Shown piece after piece: positions 1-8,222 of a stretch of DNA of 29,237 nt. Position numbers and translations under genes: made by a program. The notes under the pieces were generated by a model. That model did no database searches. It saw nothing but the letters and a program-made list of their open reading frames with translations, and was not told the origin of the DNA. Each line of letters opens with the position of its first letter. Position 1 is the first letter of the stretch. Source of the stretch: Loktanella sp. UBA3435 (GTDB lineage Bacteria > Pseudomonadota > Alphaproteobacteria > Rhodobacterales > Rhodobacteraceae). The stretch is from positions 1,317 through 30,553 of the forward strand of contig DFSO01000063.1 of assembly GCA_002378665.1 (NCBI GenBank), given 5' to 3'.

Positions 1-23
1 GGTGCACGCTCTGTGCACGCAAA

Positions 24-764
24 TCACATATTCAGAAACGCAATCACCGCCGCCTCGAACTCACGCGGCTTTTCCGCATGTAACCAATGCCCCGCATCGG
101 GAATTTTCGCGAATTTTGCCTGTGAAAACAGTGCTTTAATCCGTGGACGGTATTCTGGCAGCACGTAAACCGACTTCGCGCCCGAGAGGAAAAGCGCAGG
201 CCCGTCGAATGTCCCCGAAACCTCAGGAAATCCCACGATTTTGACCATTTCGGCGTCCAGAACATCCAAGTTTAGCTTCCACTTTTTCTCTTTGAGATCA
301 AGCGATTGCAGCAAAAACGTATCAACGCCAGCCTCCAACCCCGTAAGCTGCTCCTGCGCCTCCGCACGGCTGGAAATCGCCCCCAAATCCACCCCGCGCA
401 TCGCCTCAATCGGCCCCATTTGGCTATGCGAATAAGCAACGGGCGCGATATCCCCGACGATCAATTTGCGAACCTTTTCAGGGTGTTGCAGGGCCAAGAC
501 CATCGCCGCCTTGCCACCCATCGAATGCCCCAGAACGTCGGCTTGACCGTCGATCACCTCGGCCAAATCACCCGCCATATCCGCGTAACTTTGCGTGTCA
601 AACCAAGGGCTTGCGCCATGATTTCGCATATCGACAGTGACCACAGGCCGCGTCTCGGACAGCCGCTTTGCGATCACATTCCAATTGCGCGCAGAGCCAA
701 AAAGACCGTGCGCGATGAGCAGAGGCGTGCCCGCAGGCCCGTCGTATAAAACCGTGTTTAACAT
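24..764 (-). CDS. Alpha/beta fold hydrolase (YbfF-like esterase)
   Basis: A 246-residue cytoplasmic alpha/beta hydrolase resembling the YbfF/epoxide-hydrolase-like esterases. The oxyanion segment HGLFGSARNW lies at about residues 19-28. The nucleophile elbow GHSMGG places the catalytic serine at residue 81, and the C-terminal DAGHWLHAEKP gives the catalytic histidine at residue 226. The length (about 250 residues) is normal for the family and there is no signal peptide. The chosen ATG gives a protein starting directly at the first beta strand, although no good Shine-Dalgarno sequence precedes it. The substrate cannot be told from sequence; related enzymes hydrolyse short acyl esters or thioesters. 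It stands alone, divergent from the next gene. Confidence 0.88.
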   Translation of the reverse strand: MLNTVLYDGPAGTPLLIAHGLFGSARNWNVIAKRLSETRPVVTVDMRNHGASPWFDTQSYADMAGDLAEVIDGQADVLGHSMGGKAAMVLALQHPEKVRKLIVGDIAPVAYSHSQMGPIEAMRGVDLGAISSRAEAQEQLTGLEAGVDTFLLQSLDLKEKKWKLNLDVLDAEMVKIVGFPEVSGTFDGPALFLSGAKSVYVLPEYRPRIKALFSQAKFAKIPDAGHWLHAEKPREFEAAVIAFLNM

Positions 765-842
765 GCATCTAATCTAACGCTTCATCGCGGGCATTGACCA
801 GAGGGATTGAGCCCGCTTACAGCGCGTGATCTACGACACATT

Positions 843-1214
843 ATGACCGGGGACATGCTCGATATTCAAATCGCAGAAGTGCGCAAGCTTATGGAAACGC
901 AGTTGCTTTGTCGTGGCAAAACGCTTCATGTTCAGGTGCGCAAAGCGGGGCGGTTACTGCCGCGCAATATGCGTCGTGATGCGGTTTATTTGGCGCAGGC
1001 CGAGACCGTGATGCACCACCCGAAACTGAGCCGTATGGTGGACGTCGACAAGGCTGCAAAAGCGCATGGGCGGCTGGTGGATTTCCTCTCCAAGGTCGAC
1101 CCGAAGGACCGCGCCAAGGGTGTGCTGTTGGCATGGCTCGGCTCGCTCGCATTTGCGGCGATTGTGGTATTTATCATCGTGGTCACGGTGATGGTGAAGC
1201 GCGGGATCGTTTAG
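843..1214 (+). CDS. Small conserved-looking protein with C-terminal membrane anchor
   Basis: I do not recognise this protein. It is about 123 residues from the ATG at 843. The first ~90 residues are basic and probably helical, with no enzyme motif seen. One strongly hydrophobic stretch near the C-terminus (VLLAWLGSLAFAAIVVFIIV) is followed by the positive tail KRG, the pattern of a tail-anchored inner-membrane protein with a cytoplasmic N-terminal part. The start is uncertain: an in-frame TTG at 807 has a GAGGGA placed too close to it, and the ATG at 855 follows GGGG by only a few bases. Codon use and the membrane segment support a real gene; the role is unknown. Confidence 0.6.
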   Translation: MTGDMLDIQIAEVRKLMETQLLCRGKTLHVQVRKAGRLLPRNMRRDAVYLAQAETVMHHPKLSRMVDVDKAAKAHGRLVDFLSKVDPKDRAKGVLLAWLGSLAFAAIVVFIIVVTVMVKRGIV

Positions 1215-1254
1215 TTTTGGCTATGACGTTCTACAGGCTTGAGACTAATCCTCT

Positions 1255-1989
1255 TTGGTCAAAATTTTCAATGCAGAGGCAAAACTTAGAACAAGTTGCA
1301 CCGAACAACCGCTATCCCGAGGGGCGTGCGTCGCGCTTGGGGAACGCACTTCAGCGGGGTTGCAGATTTGTGACGAGTATGTCCAAATCGAGAAGCAGTG
1401 CCTCTCGCGTGTTGTGACGGTCAGTTCGGTAAGCGGTCGTAAACCCGCTAATCCTGACCTTGCGCCTGATGTTTGGACGCAACCAAGTGCGATGCCAATT
1501 GTCAGCGAGGCAGGGCGTGTCTTTATCGCGTCGCTTGATCCAGCGCATTCGCAGTTCTACCCTGTCACTCTTGTCCATCAAAAGGATAGGTCGCCCTTTG
1601 GAACCACGCCATATTTCTATTGGCAAATCAAGCGGTTCGTAAAGGTGCCGTTGCCGTTAAAGGCCTCCGACCCGCAGCATCGTTTTGCGCCTGATCTAGC
1701 GGTCTCTTTTGAAATCTTAGACCCGATGAGGCAGATTTATTCTGCCTTGGCGAATGATCCTGTGATGCAGGCGGCCTTGGCGCAAATCCCGTTCTGGTCG
1801 TTTTGGCCAATTATGGACGCCAACTTCAGCGATGTGGCCTATCAGGCGGCATTGGAAGCGGGTCTCAAGGGGTTGGAACGTGCGGCGGATTTGCAAATGC
1901 TTCATGTGACGCGCGTCAGCCTTCCTGAATGTTACCAACCAGAGCCAGAACCATCTAGGTTGCGGCGACTCTTCACCTCGCGAAAATAA
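1255..1989 (+). CDS. Hypothetical protein
   Basis: An unrecognised open frame of up to 244 codons. From about residue 80 onward the composition looks like a folded globular domain (aromatic-rich, for example FYWQIKRFVKVPLPL and IPFWSFWPIMD). The first ~55 residues look less protein-like. No signal peptide, membrane segment or catalytic motif is evident. The only start that covers the whole frame is a TTG at 1255 without a convincing ribosome binding site, so the true start may lie downstream, for example the in-frame ATG near 1492. It follows the small membrane protein by 40 bases and is convergent with glyA. The real boundaries and function remain open. Confidence 0.5.
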   Translation: MVKIFNAEAKLRTSCTEQPLSRGACVALGERTSAGLQICDEYVQIEKQCLSRVVTVSSVSGRKPANPDLAPDVWTQPSAMPIVSEAGRVFIASLDPAHSQFYPVTLVHQKDRSPFGTTPYFYWQIKRFVKVPLPLKASDPQHRFAPDLAVSFEILDPMRQIYSALANDPVMQAALAQIPFWSFWPIMDANFSDVAYQAALEAGLKGLERAADLQMLHVTRVSLPECYQPEPEPSRLRRLFTSRK

Positions 1990-1993
1990 GGAA

Positions 1994-2048
1994 GCCGCCA
2001 CAGTTTCCTGCGGCGGCCCGATTTTCGTAGGATGGGTTTTAACCCATC
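1994..2048. terminator. Two hairpins between convergent genes (terminator region)
   Basis: Two hairpins lie between the stop of the hypothetical gene and the stop of glyA. At 1994-2017 a GC-rich stem (10 bp with one mismatch, loop TTTC) is followed on the + strand by CCGATTTTCG, a weak T-tract. At 2031-2048 a perfect 8-bp stem with a TT loop belongs to the GTAG-headed palindrome family described separately. Together they probably end transcription from both sides; neither has a textbook U-tract. Confidence 0.5.
2027..2048 (+). repeat. REP-like palindrome, GTAG head, TTTTAA core (copy 1)
   Basis: The unit begins GTAG and continues as the palindrome GATGGGTT-TT-AACCCATC. It shares the layout GTAG + stem + TTTTAA centre with two copies near 5713-5800, but with a different stem sequence, as expected if compensatory changes keep the hairpin. 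A GTAG head followed by an imperfect palindrome is the hallmark of REP sequences mobilised by RAYT-type transposases. No such transposase is in the window. Confidence 0.45.
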
Positions 2049-2052
2049 TTGC

Positions 2053-3348
2053 TTAGAGATTTGGATACATCGGGAATTTTTCGCACATTGCCTCGACCTC
2101 GGCGCGCACTTTTGCTTCCACGTCGCCGTTGCCGTCTTCGCCGTTTGCAGCCAAGCCGTCGGTCACTTCCACGATCCAGTCAGCAATCTTGCGGAACTCG
2201 GCTTCACCAAATCCGCGTGTTGTGCCCGCAGGGGACCCAAGGCGGATACCAGATGTTACGGTCGGCTTTTCTGGGTCAAACGGGATGCCGTTTTTGTTGC
2301 AGGTGATGTGGGCGCGACCAAGCGCTTTTTCGGTCTCGTTACCTTTCACGCCTTTGGGGCGCAGATCGACGAGCATCAGGTGCGTATCAGTGCCGCCTGT
2401 GACGATATCAAGGCCGCCTTTCATCAACTGATCGGCCAAGGCTTGTGCGTTCTTCACAACCTGCTCTTGGTAGCTCTTGAACTCTGGGCGCAGGGCCTCG
2501 CCAAATGCCACTGCCTTACCTGCGATGACGTGCATCAGCGGGCCACCTTGGATGCCTGGGAAGATCGCGGAGTTCACTTTCTTCGCAATCGCTTCATCGT
2601 TGGTCACAATCATACCACCGCGTGGGCCGCGCAGTGTTTTGTGCGTTGTGGTCGAGGCAACATGCGCGTGTGGGAATGGCGACGGATAAAGGCCTGCTGC
2701 CACGAGACCCGCAAAGTGTGCCATGTCCACAAACAGGATCGCGCCCACGGAATCAGCAATCTCGCGCATTTTTGCGAAATCAATGATGCGTGGAATGGCA
2801 GAGCCGCCCGCAATGATCATCTTTGGTTTGTGCTCGGTGGCGAGGGCTTGCACTTCGTCGTAATCCAGAAGGCTGTCCTGCTGGCGCACGCCGTATTGGA
2901 TCGCGTTGAACCATTTACCAGACTGGTTTGGTTTCGCGCCGTGGGTCAGGTGACCGCCTGCGTCAAGCGACATGCCAAGGATCGTATCGCCGGGCTGGAG
3001 GAGCGCTTGGAACACACCTTGGTTGGCCTGTGAGCCAGAGTTTGGCTGTACGTTGGCGTATTCACAGCCGAACAACTGCTTTGCGCGCTCGATGGCGAGG
3101 TTTTCGGCCACGTCCACATGCTCACAGCCACCGTAGTAGCGACGACCTGGGTAGCCTTCGGCGTATTTGTTGGTCATCACGCCGCCTTGGGCTTCCATGA
3201 CGGCAGCAGAAACGATGTTCTCGGAGGCGATGAGTTCGATCTCATTGCGCTGACGGCCAAGCTCTGCGCGCATGGCTGCATGGATCTCCGGATCGCGGGT
3301 TTCGAGTTTTTCGACAAAGAAGCCAGAATCGCGCACGTTAGTTGTCAT
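2053..3348 (-). CDS. glyA: Serine hydroxymethyltransferase
   Basis: A 431-residue PLP enzyme that interconverts serine and glycine with tetrahydrofolate and methylene-tetrahydrofolate, the main one-carbon source in the cytoplasm. The PLP lysine sits in [13 protein letters not shown] (K237), the cofactor-stacking and aspartate residues in FVDMAHFAG (D208, H211), and the folate/substrate segment in LIASENIVS (about 39-47) and [13 protein letters not shown]. Length is normal. The start is the ATG at 3348, preceded by AAGGAAAT; a longer in-frame start 15 codons upstream (3393) has no such site. It is divergent from nadK across a 182-base interval and convergent with the hypothetical gene. Confidence 0.97.
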   Translation of the reverse strand: MTTNVRDSGFFVEKLETRDPEIHAAMRAELGRQRNEIELIASENIVSAAVMEAQGGVMTNKYAEGYPGRRYYGGCEHVDVAENLAIERAKQLFGCEYANVQPNSGSQANQGVFQALLQPGDTILGMSLDAGGHLTHGAKPNQSGKWFNAIQYGVRQQDSLLDYDEVQALATEHKPKMIIAGGSAIPRIIDFAKMREIADSVGAILFVDMAHFAGLVAAGLYPSPFPHAHVASTTTHKTLRGPRGGMIVTNDEAIAKKVNSAIFPGIQGGPLMHVIAGKAVAFGEALRPEFKSYQEQVVKNAQALADQLMKGGLDIVTGGTDTHLMLVDLRPKGVKGNETEKALGRAHITCNKNGIPFDPEKPTVTSGIRLGSPAGTTRGFGEAEFRKIADWIVEVTDGLAANGEDGNGDVEAKVRAEVEAMCEKFPMYPNL

Positions 3349-3530
3349 GGTGATATTTCCTTTGGTCACATGAATGGGCCTTTGCGCTGTCATATCCTAA
3401 GGGGCCAAAGGTCAAAAGTGCCAAAACGACGCGATTTGATGCGGACACGTCGCAGTTTGTTTCCGATAGACGCCTTGCGTTTCGCCACTGATCTTGGGAC
3501 TAATACCTGACTGACAAAGGAACTTATCCC

Positions 3531-4295
3531 ATGGCCCGTCCCAAAATCGCCTTTATGGCTAGCAATGCGACCCCAGCAAAGGCGGCCTTGGCGGAGTTGA
3601 TTGCGGCCCATGGCAATGCGCCGCTGGACAAGGCGGATGTGATTGTGGCCTTGGGGGGTGACGGGTTTATGTTGCAGGCCTTGCATGCGACGCAGCATCT
3701 GAGTGCGCCAGTCTACGGGATGAACCGTGGCACGGTCGGATTCTTGATGAATGAATTTCACGCCGATGATTTGCCGCAGCGTCTGGATGAGGCCTTGGAA
3801 GAGGTGATCAATCCGCTCGCAATGACGGCGCTTTGCGTGGATGGGTCGATGTATGAGGCACTGGCGATCAATGAGGTCAGCTTGTTGCGTGCAGGTCCGC
3901 AAGCCGCGAAATTGCGGATCACCGTGGACGGCAAGCTGCGGATGAGTGAGCTGGTGTGCGATGGCGCGCTAGTGGCGACGCCTGCTGGGTCAACGGCCTA
4001 TAACTTTTCCGCCCACGGTCCGATCCTGCCGATTGGCTCGGATGTTTTGGCGTTAACGGCAGTGGCTGCGTTTCGTCCGCGCCGTTGGCGTGGTGCGTTG
4101 TTGCCCAAGGCGGCAGTCGTGCGGTTTGATGTGATTGACCCTGCCAAGCGCCCTGTGATGGCCGACGCAGACGGGAAATCGGTACGCGATGTGGCCAGTG
4201 TCGAGATCCGCTCCGAGCCAGACGTGCAGCACCGCATTCTTTTTGATCCCGGGCATGGGCTGGAAGAGCGGCTGATCAGTGAGCAGTTTAACTGA
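3531..4295 (+). CDS. nadK: NAD kinase
   Basis: A 254-residue ATP(polyphosphate)-NAD kinase that makes NADP from NAD in the cytoplasm. The diagnostic LGGDG motif is at about residues 41-45 with the catalytic aspartate. The NAD-contact segment MNRGTVGFLMNEF follows at about 64-76, then LLRAGPQAAK and VATPAGSTAYNFSAHGP. The length fits the short alphaproteobacterial NadK proteins. AAGGAA precedes the ATG at proper distance. It is divergent from glyA and its stop lies only 20 bases from the stop of the convergent flavoprotein gene. Confidence 0.95.
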   Translation: MARPKIAFMASNATPAKAALAELIAAHGNAPLDKADVIVALGGDGFMLQALHATQHLSAPVYGMNRGTVGFLMNEFHADDLPQRLDEALEEVINPLAMTALCVDGSMYEALAINEVSLLRAGPQAAKLRITVDGKLRMSELVCDGALVATPAGSTAYNFSAHGPILPIGSDVLALTAVAAFRPRRWRGALLPKAAVVRFDVIDPAKRPVMADADGKSVRDVASVEIRSEPDVQHRILFDPGHGLEERLISEQFN

Positions 4296-4315
4296 TCGCC
4301 GCTCTGTCTGATGTC

Positions 4316-5626
4316 TTAAATGCCCATTTTGTCGCGCAACGCGTAATACCAAGAGCCCATCATCGAGTAAGGCACGCGGAACATGCGCCCGCCCGGGAAC
4401 GGATACCAAGGTACTTTTGCAAAGACGTCAAAGCGGGTTTTGTCGCCGTCCACGGCCTCCGCCAAGATGCGTCCGAAGGTGTGCGATCCTGTGACGCCGT
4501 GCCCTGAATAGCCGTGCGCGTAATAGGTGTTGTCGCCCAAGCGGCCCATTTGCGGCACGCGGCTGAATGACAGCGCAAAGTTGCCGCTCCATGCGTGGTC
4601 GATCTTGATGCCCTTGAGGCTTGGGTAGACCTTTTCCATCGCGGGGCGCAGTTTTGCCACAACGTCTGCGGGGTCGGTGCCGCCGTAAACCGTGCCGCCG
4701 CCGAAAATCAGGCGCTTGTCGCCAGACAGGCGGAAGTAGTCGAGGATGTAGCGCACGTCCTCAACACATTTGTCGGTGGGCAACAGGGCGCTGGCCTGTT
4801 CGTCGCCCAGTTGCACGGTGGCCATCATTTGAGTAGACACGGGCATGACGCGTGATGTCAGCGCGGGCACGACGTGACCAAGGTAGGCGTTCCCACAAAG
4901 GATCAGCGTGTTGCAGGTCATGGTGCCTTTGGCGGTTTTGACCACTGGCTTTGCGGCCTCAGTGTCACAATGCACGACGGGGGATTGCTCGTAGATCACG
5001 CCGCCGAGTTTCTCAAACGCGGCAGCCTCGCCCAAGCACAGGTTCAGCGGGTGCATGTGCCCGCCTGTGTGGTCGATCATGCCGCCTGCGTAGACGTCTG
5101 ATCCAATGTGGTCGCGCAGCTCGGACTTGCTCAGCATATCTTGGTTATGGATGCCGTAGCCTGCCCAAAGCGAGCGGCGGGCCTCAAGCTCTTTCATATG
5201 CGCGTCGGTGAGACCTGTGAAGATGTTGCCCTCTTTGAGGTCGCACTGGATATCATAGGTTTTCACGCGCTCACGAATGATCTCTCCGCCTTCTTGCACG
5301 AGGCCTGCGACGAAGTTGGCCGTGTCTTGGCCGTAGCGCTTTTTGATGGTTTGTAGGCTGGCGTTGAGCCCGTTGACGATCTGCCCACCGTTCCGCCCCG
5401 ATGCGCCCCAACCGACGCGCGCGCCTTCAATGATTGCGACTTTGTAGCCTTTTTCCGCCAAATGCAGCGCGGTCGAAAGTCCGCTATAGCCTGCGCCCAC
5501 AACGCAGATATCAATCTGGTGATCACCTTGCAGGGCAGGGCGCTCTGGCGATGGGTTCGCACTTGCTGCGTAGTAGCTGCCTGTGTGTTGTGTGGTGCCG
5601 TTTATGGCGAATGTTTCGATAGCCAA
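4316..5626 (-). CDS. FAD-dependent oxidoreductase, gamma-glutamylputrescine oxidase-like
   Basis: A 436-residue DAO-family flavoprotein. The dinucleotide motif VVGAGYSGLSTALHLAEKG is at about residues 42-60, followed by WGASGRNGGQIVNG, the FAD-contact segment typical of PuuB/OrdL enzymes. The C-terminal HGYSGHGVTGSHTFGRILAE is the family's second FAD-binding stretch. PuuB oxidises gamma-glutamyl-putrescine in polyamine breakdown, but no puuA/puuC/puuD neighbours are here, so the substrate is uncertain. The start appears to be a TTG: GGAG (5635-5638 on this strand) lies 8 bases upstream and no ATG is available at the right place. Related proteins start with a similar N-terminal extension. Confidence 0.85.
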   Translation of the reverse strand: MAIETFAINGTTQHTGSYYAASANPSPERPALQGDHQIDICVVGAGYSGLSTALHLAEKGYKVAIIEGARVGWGASGRNGGQIVNGLNASLQTIKKRYGQDTANFVAGLVQEGGEIIRERVKTYDIQCDLKEGNIFTGLTDAHMKELEARRSLWAGYGIHNQDMLSKSELRDHIGSDVYAGGMIDHTGGHMHPLNLCLGEAAAFEKLGGVIYEQSPVVHCDTEAAKPVVKTAKGTMTCNTLILCGNAYLGHVVPALTSRVMPVSTQMMATVQLGDEQASALLPTDKCVEDVRYILDYFRLSGDKRLIFGGGTVYGGTDPADVVAKLRPAMEKVYPSLKGIKIDHAWSGNFALSFSRVPQMGRLGDNTYYAHGYSGHGVTGSHTFGRILAEAVDGDKTRFDVFAKVPWYPFPGGRMFRVPYSMMGSWYYALRDKMGI

Positions 5627-5712
5627 GATATGCGCTCCGATATCTGAAATGGGGGGGCGTGCGGGCGATGCCGTTTGAAGCAGTCATGCCATGGGGCACA
5701 TATCTTGCGCAA

Positions 5713-5739
5713 GTACCCTGCGTTAAAACGCAGGGCTAC
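5713..5739 (-). repeat. REP-like palindrome, GTAG head (copy 2, inverted)
   Basis: Read on the - strand it starts GTAG and runs into a perfect 9-bp stem (5716-5735) around a TT centre, CCCTGCGTT-TT-AACGCAGGG. It is nearly the reverse complement of the unit at 5775-5800, so the two form an inverted pair as in bacterial BIME-type REP doublets. Confidence 0.6.
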
Positions 5740-5774
5740 ATTGTGGCGCTGGGAATGTTTTGATGTGCTCCAAA

Positions 5775-5800
5775 GTAGCCTGCGTTTTAACGCAGGCCAC
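5775..5800 (+). repeat. REP-like palindrome, GTAG head (copy 3)
   Basis: GTAG followed by a palindrome with a TTTTAA centre (core 5779-5796, stem 8-9 bp), ending GGCCAC. It shares the TGCGTTTTAACGCA core with the inverted copy 35 bases to the left. The pair lies between two genes on the - strand (upstream of the flavoprotein, downstream of prpE). Confidence 0.6.
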
Positions 5801-5810
5801 CTCAGGGCGG

Positions 5811-5850
5811 ATAAGCGCAGCGGTTTTTGCGAGGAGGACCGCTGCGTTAT
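5811..5850 (-). terminator. Hairpin downstream of prpE
   Basis: Arms CGCAGCGGT (5816-5824) and ACCGCTGCG (5838-5846) form a perfect 9-bp stem, extended by ATAA/TTAT around one bulged G. The loop is 13 bases. It starts about 26 bases past the prpE stop, so it may end that transcript or protect its 3' end, but no U-tract follows. It may equally be a second class of REP-like element. Confidence 0.4.
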
Positions 5851-5876
5851 GCATATTTATGCTCGGGAAAAGCAGC

Positions 5877-7769
5877 TTAGTCTTTCGCGTAACCCATCGG
5901 TTTAAGCGCCGCTTTGATTTCGTCCAAGATCGCGGGATCGTCGATGGTGGCGGGCATTTTGAACGCCGCACTATCGGCGATTTTGACCATGGTCGCGCGT
6001 AGGATTTTGCCCGAGCGGGTTTTGGGCAGGCGGTCCACGACGGCAACCAATTTGAACGCAGCCACAGGCCCGATCTGATCGCGGACCAGCTTGATGCATT
6101 CGGCCTTGATCTCGTCGTCGGTTTTCGTGGTGCCCCTGTTGGTGCAGACAAACCCCATCGGTAACTGGCCTTTCAGCTCGTCGGTCACGCCGATCACGGC
6201 GCATTCGGCGACGTCGGGATGGCCTGCGAGGACTTCTTCCATCGCACCCGTCGAGAGCCTGTGCCCTGCCACGTTAATCACGTCGTCGGTGCGCGCCATG
6301 ATGTAGAGATAGCCGTCTTTGTCGATCAGCCCTGCATCCCCTGTTTCATAGTAGCCAGGGAAGGTGGTGAGGTAGGATTTCACAAACCGGTCTTCGGCGT
6401 TCCAGAGCGTCGGCAGCGTGCCCGGCGGCAGCGGCAGTTTGATCGCAATCGCGCCAAGCTCGCCTGCTTTCATCGGGTGGCCTGCTTCGTCAAGGATTTG
6501 CACATCGTATCCCGGCATCGCCACAGTGGGGGAGCCGATTTTGACAGGAAGCGCCTCGATCCCCGCAGGGTTGCCCGCGATGGTGTAGCCTGTTTCTGTC
6601 TGCCACCAATGGTCGTAGACAGGCACGCCCATGATGTCTTGCGCCCAAATGATTGTATCAGGGTCGGCGCGTTCGCCAGCAAGGTAAAGCGCGCGCAGGC
6701 AGGAGATATCGTATTTCTTGATCTCAAGGCCCTTGGGGTCTTCGCGTTTGATCGCGCGGAAGGCGGTGGGGGCCGTAAAGAACGAGCGCACATTGTGCTC
6801 TTCGATGACCCGCCAGAAGGTGCCCGCGTCAGGCGTGCCAATCGGCTTGCCCTCGAAGACGACCGTGGTGATGCCTGCGATCAAAGGACCGTAGCAAATG
6901 TAGGAATGCCCCACGACCCAGCCCACGTCGGATGCGGCCCAGAACACTTCGCCTTGGTTCACGTTATAGATGGATTTCATCGTCCAGTTCAGCGCCACGA
7001 GGTGACCCGCTGTTGGACGCACGACGCCCTTGGGCGCACCCGTGGTGCCAGAGGTATACAGGATATAGGCGGGGTGATCGCCCGACACGGGGATGCACGG
7101 GGCAGGGGCCACGCCCTTTTGCACGTCGTGCCAGTCGAAATCACGACCGTCTATCATGTCGCAGGTATGCTGCTCGCGCTGCAAAACGATGGTGAAATCC
7201 GGCTTGTGCTTGGACTGTTCAATCGCGCCGTCGATCAGGGGCTTATAAGCGACGATGCGGTTTGGCTCTAACCCGCAGGAGGCGGCGATGATAGCCTTTG
7301 GTGTCGCGTCGTCGATCCGCACGGCAAGTTCATGAGCGGCAAAACCGCCGAACACCACAGAATGCACCGCACCGATACGCGCACAGGCGAGCATGGCGAC
7401 AAGGGCTTCTGTGACCATCGGCATGTAGATGATAACGCGGTCGCCTGCGACGATGCCTTTGGCCTGCAATGCGCCCGCGAGGGATGCGGTCTGAACCTGC
7501 AGCTCGGCAAAACTGGTTTTGGATTTATTGCCTGTGATTGGGCTGTCGTAGATGATTGCGGTTTGATCGCCGCGCCCTGCCTCAACATGGCGGTCCACAG
7601 CGTTATAGCAAGCGTTGACTTGGGCGTCTTTGTACCACTCGTAAAGGGGTGCGTTTTCAGCGTGAAGCGCCTTTGACGGCGGCTTGTCCCAAGAGATCGC
7701 TTTGGCCTGTTCCATCCAGAAACCCTCTGGATCGTCCTGCCAGCTTTTGTAAACCTCTGCGTAGCCCAT
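5877..7769 (-). CDS. prpE: Propionyl-CoA synthetase (AMP-forming)
   Basis: A 630-residue ANL-superfamily acyl-CoA ligase close to acetyl-CoA synthetase in layout and matching PrpE in length. The N-terminal ACAS cap (YAEVYKSWQDDPEGFW) is at residues 3-18. The ATP loop YTSGTTGAPKG is near residues 237-247, the adenylate-contact segment VYDHWWQTETG near 385-395, and the catalytic C-terminal lysine in LPKTRSGKILR near 593-603. It activates propionate with ATP and CoA in the cytoplasm. GGGAGG (7777-7782 on this strand) lies 7 bases before the ATG. It is a single-gene unit here; no prpB/C/D or pcc genes are in the window. Confidence 0.93.
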   Translation of the reverse strand: MGYAEVYKSWQDDPEGFWMEQAKAISWDKPPSKALHAENAPLYEWYKDAQVNACYNAVDRHVEAGRGDQTAIIYDSPITGNKSKTSFAELQVQTASLAGALQAKGIVAGDRVIIYMPMVTEALVAMLACARIGAVHSVVFGGFAAHELAVRIDDATPKAIIAASCGLEPNRIVAYKPLIDGAIEQSKHKPDFTIVLQREQHTCDMIDGRDFDWHDVQKGVAPAPCIPVSGDHPAYILYTSGTTGAPKGVVRPTAGHLVALNWTMKSIYNVNQGEVFWAASDVGWVVGHSYICYGPLIAGITTVVFEGKPIGTPDAGTFWRVIEEHNVRSFFTAPTAFRAIKREDPKGLEIKKYDISCLRALYLAGERADPDTIIWAQDIMGVPVYDHWWQTETGYTIAGNPAGIEALPVKIGSPTVAMPGYDVQILDEAGHPMKAGELGAIAIKLPLPPGTLPTLWNAEDRFVKSYLTTFPGYYETGDAGLIDKDGYLYIMARTDDVINVAGHRLSTGAMEEVLAGHPDVAECAVIGVTDELKGQLPMGFVCTNRGTTKTDDEIKAECIKLVRDQIGPVAAFKLVAVVDRLPKTRSGKILRATMVKIADSAAFKMPATIDDPAILDEIKAALKPMGYAKD

Positions 7770-7939
7770 GTCTCATCCTCCCAAATGACTGTTAGCAAAG
7801 GTGTAAGCAGCAGTTTCGCATCGGGCAAGCGAGGTTGCGGCGCTAACAGAAAATGGGTGTTAATTTATTGACAGAATTATTTCTCACGACGAGACCTGAG
7901 CCTCAACTACGCCAATCGGCGAGACATTTTTGAGCGAAA

Positions 7940-7969
7940 ATGATAGTCCGAGCGTAATTAAATGTCCAA
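7940..7969 (-). promoter_or_regulatory. Candidate sigma70-type promoter for prpE
   Basis: On the - strand TTGGAC (7964-7969) and TATCAT (7940-7945) are separated by 18 bases. This would give a leader of roughly 160 bases before the prpE ATG. It is a match by eye only, with 4/6 and 5/6 consensus bases. Confidence 0.3.
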
Positions 7970-7991
7970 TTCGGAAGTCTCCGCGCAATAA

Positions 7992-8019
7992 TTGAAAATA
8001 TCAGTTGCTTTTATATAAG
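7992..8019 (+). promoter_or_regulatory. Candidate sigma70-type promoter for the 31-codon gene
   Basis: TTGAAA (7992-7997) and TATAAG (8014-8019) are separated by 16 bases, with 5/6 consensus bases in each box. The expected start near 8026 would give a leader of about 60 bases before the small open frame at 8085. Confidence 0.45.
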
Positions 8020-8084
8020 GTAAGCGTAGGGCTGCACTTACAGGACGACACTTTGCCGCCTCTGCATCGTTTGGAGAACGCTTC

Positions 8085-8180
8085 ATGGACAAACACGGAA
8101 AACCCCTCAAGAAAAAACGGCAGCCTTCGCCGCCACCCGCAATGGCGGTCACTCCTGTGAAGGCCCCGACTAAGAAATAG
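8085..8180 (+). CDS. Small basic proline-rich protein, 31 residues (candidate new gene)
   Basis: The frame starts MDKHGKPLKKKRQPSPPP and ends VKAPTKK, giving a 31-residue, strongly basic, Lys/Pro-rich peptide with no hydrophobic segment. It has the full set of expression signals: a promoter-like pair at 7992-8019, TTGGAG 8 bases before the ATG, and a very strong intrinsic terminator 43 bases after the stop. I do not recognise a family. The composition suggests a disordered nucleic-acid- or ribosome-binding peptide, which is inference only. The transcript (about 230 bases) could instead act as a small RNA with the frame incidental. It is divergent from prpE and convergent with maeB. Confidence 0.55.
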   Translation: MDKHGKPLKKKRQPSPPPAMAVTPVKAPTKK

Positions 8181-8222
8181 ACCAAGTCTGAAATTGTCGG
8201 ATTTCATTTTTGGAAAGGAAGA

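Noticed and set aside
1..23. GTGCAC repeated twice near the left edge as a terminator of the hydrolase gene
   Set aside because: Only 6 bp can pair, there is no T-tract, and the window edge prevents judging it.
2032..3033. 333-codon open frame on the + strand opposite glyA
   Set aside because: It mirrors the highly conserved glyA sequence in antisense; the His/Cys-rich translation has no family resemblance and no ribosome binding site.
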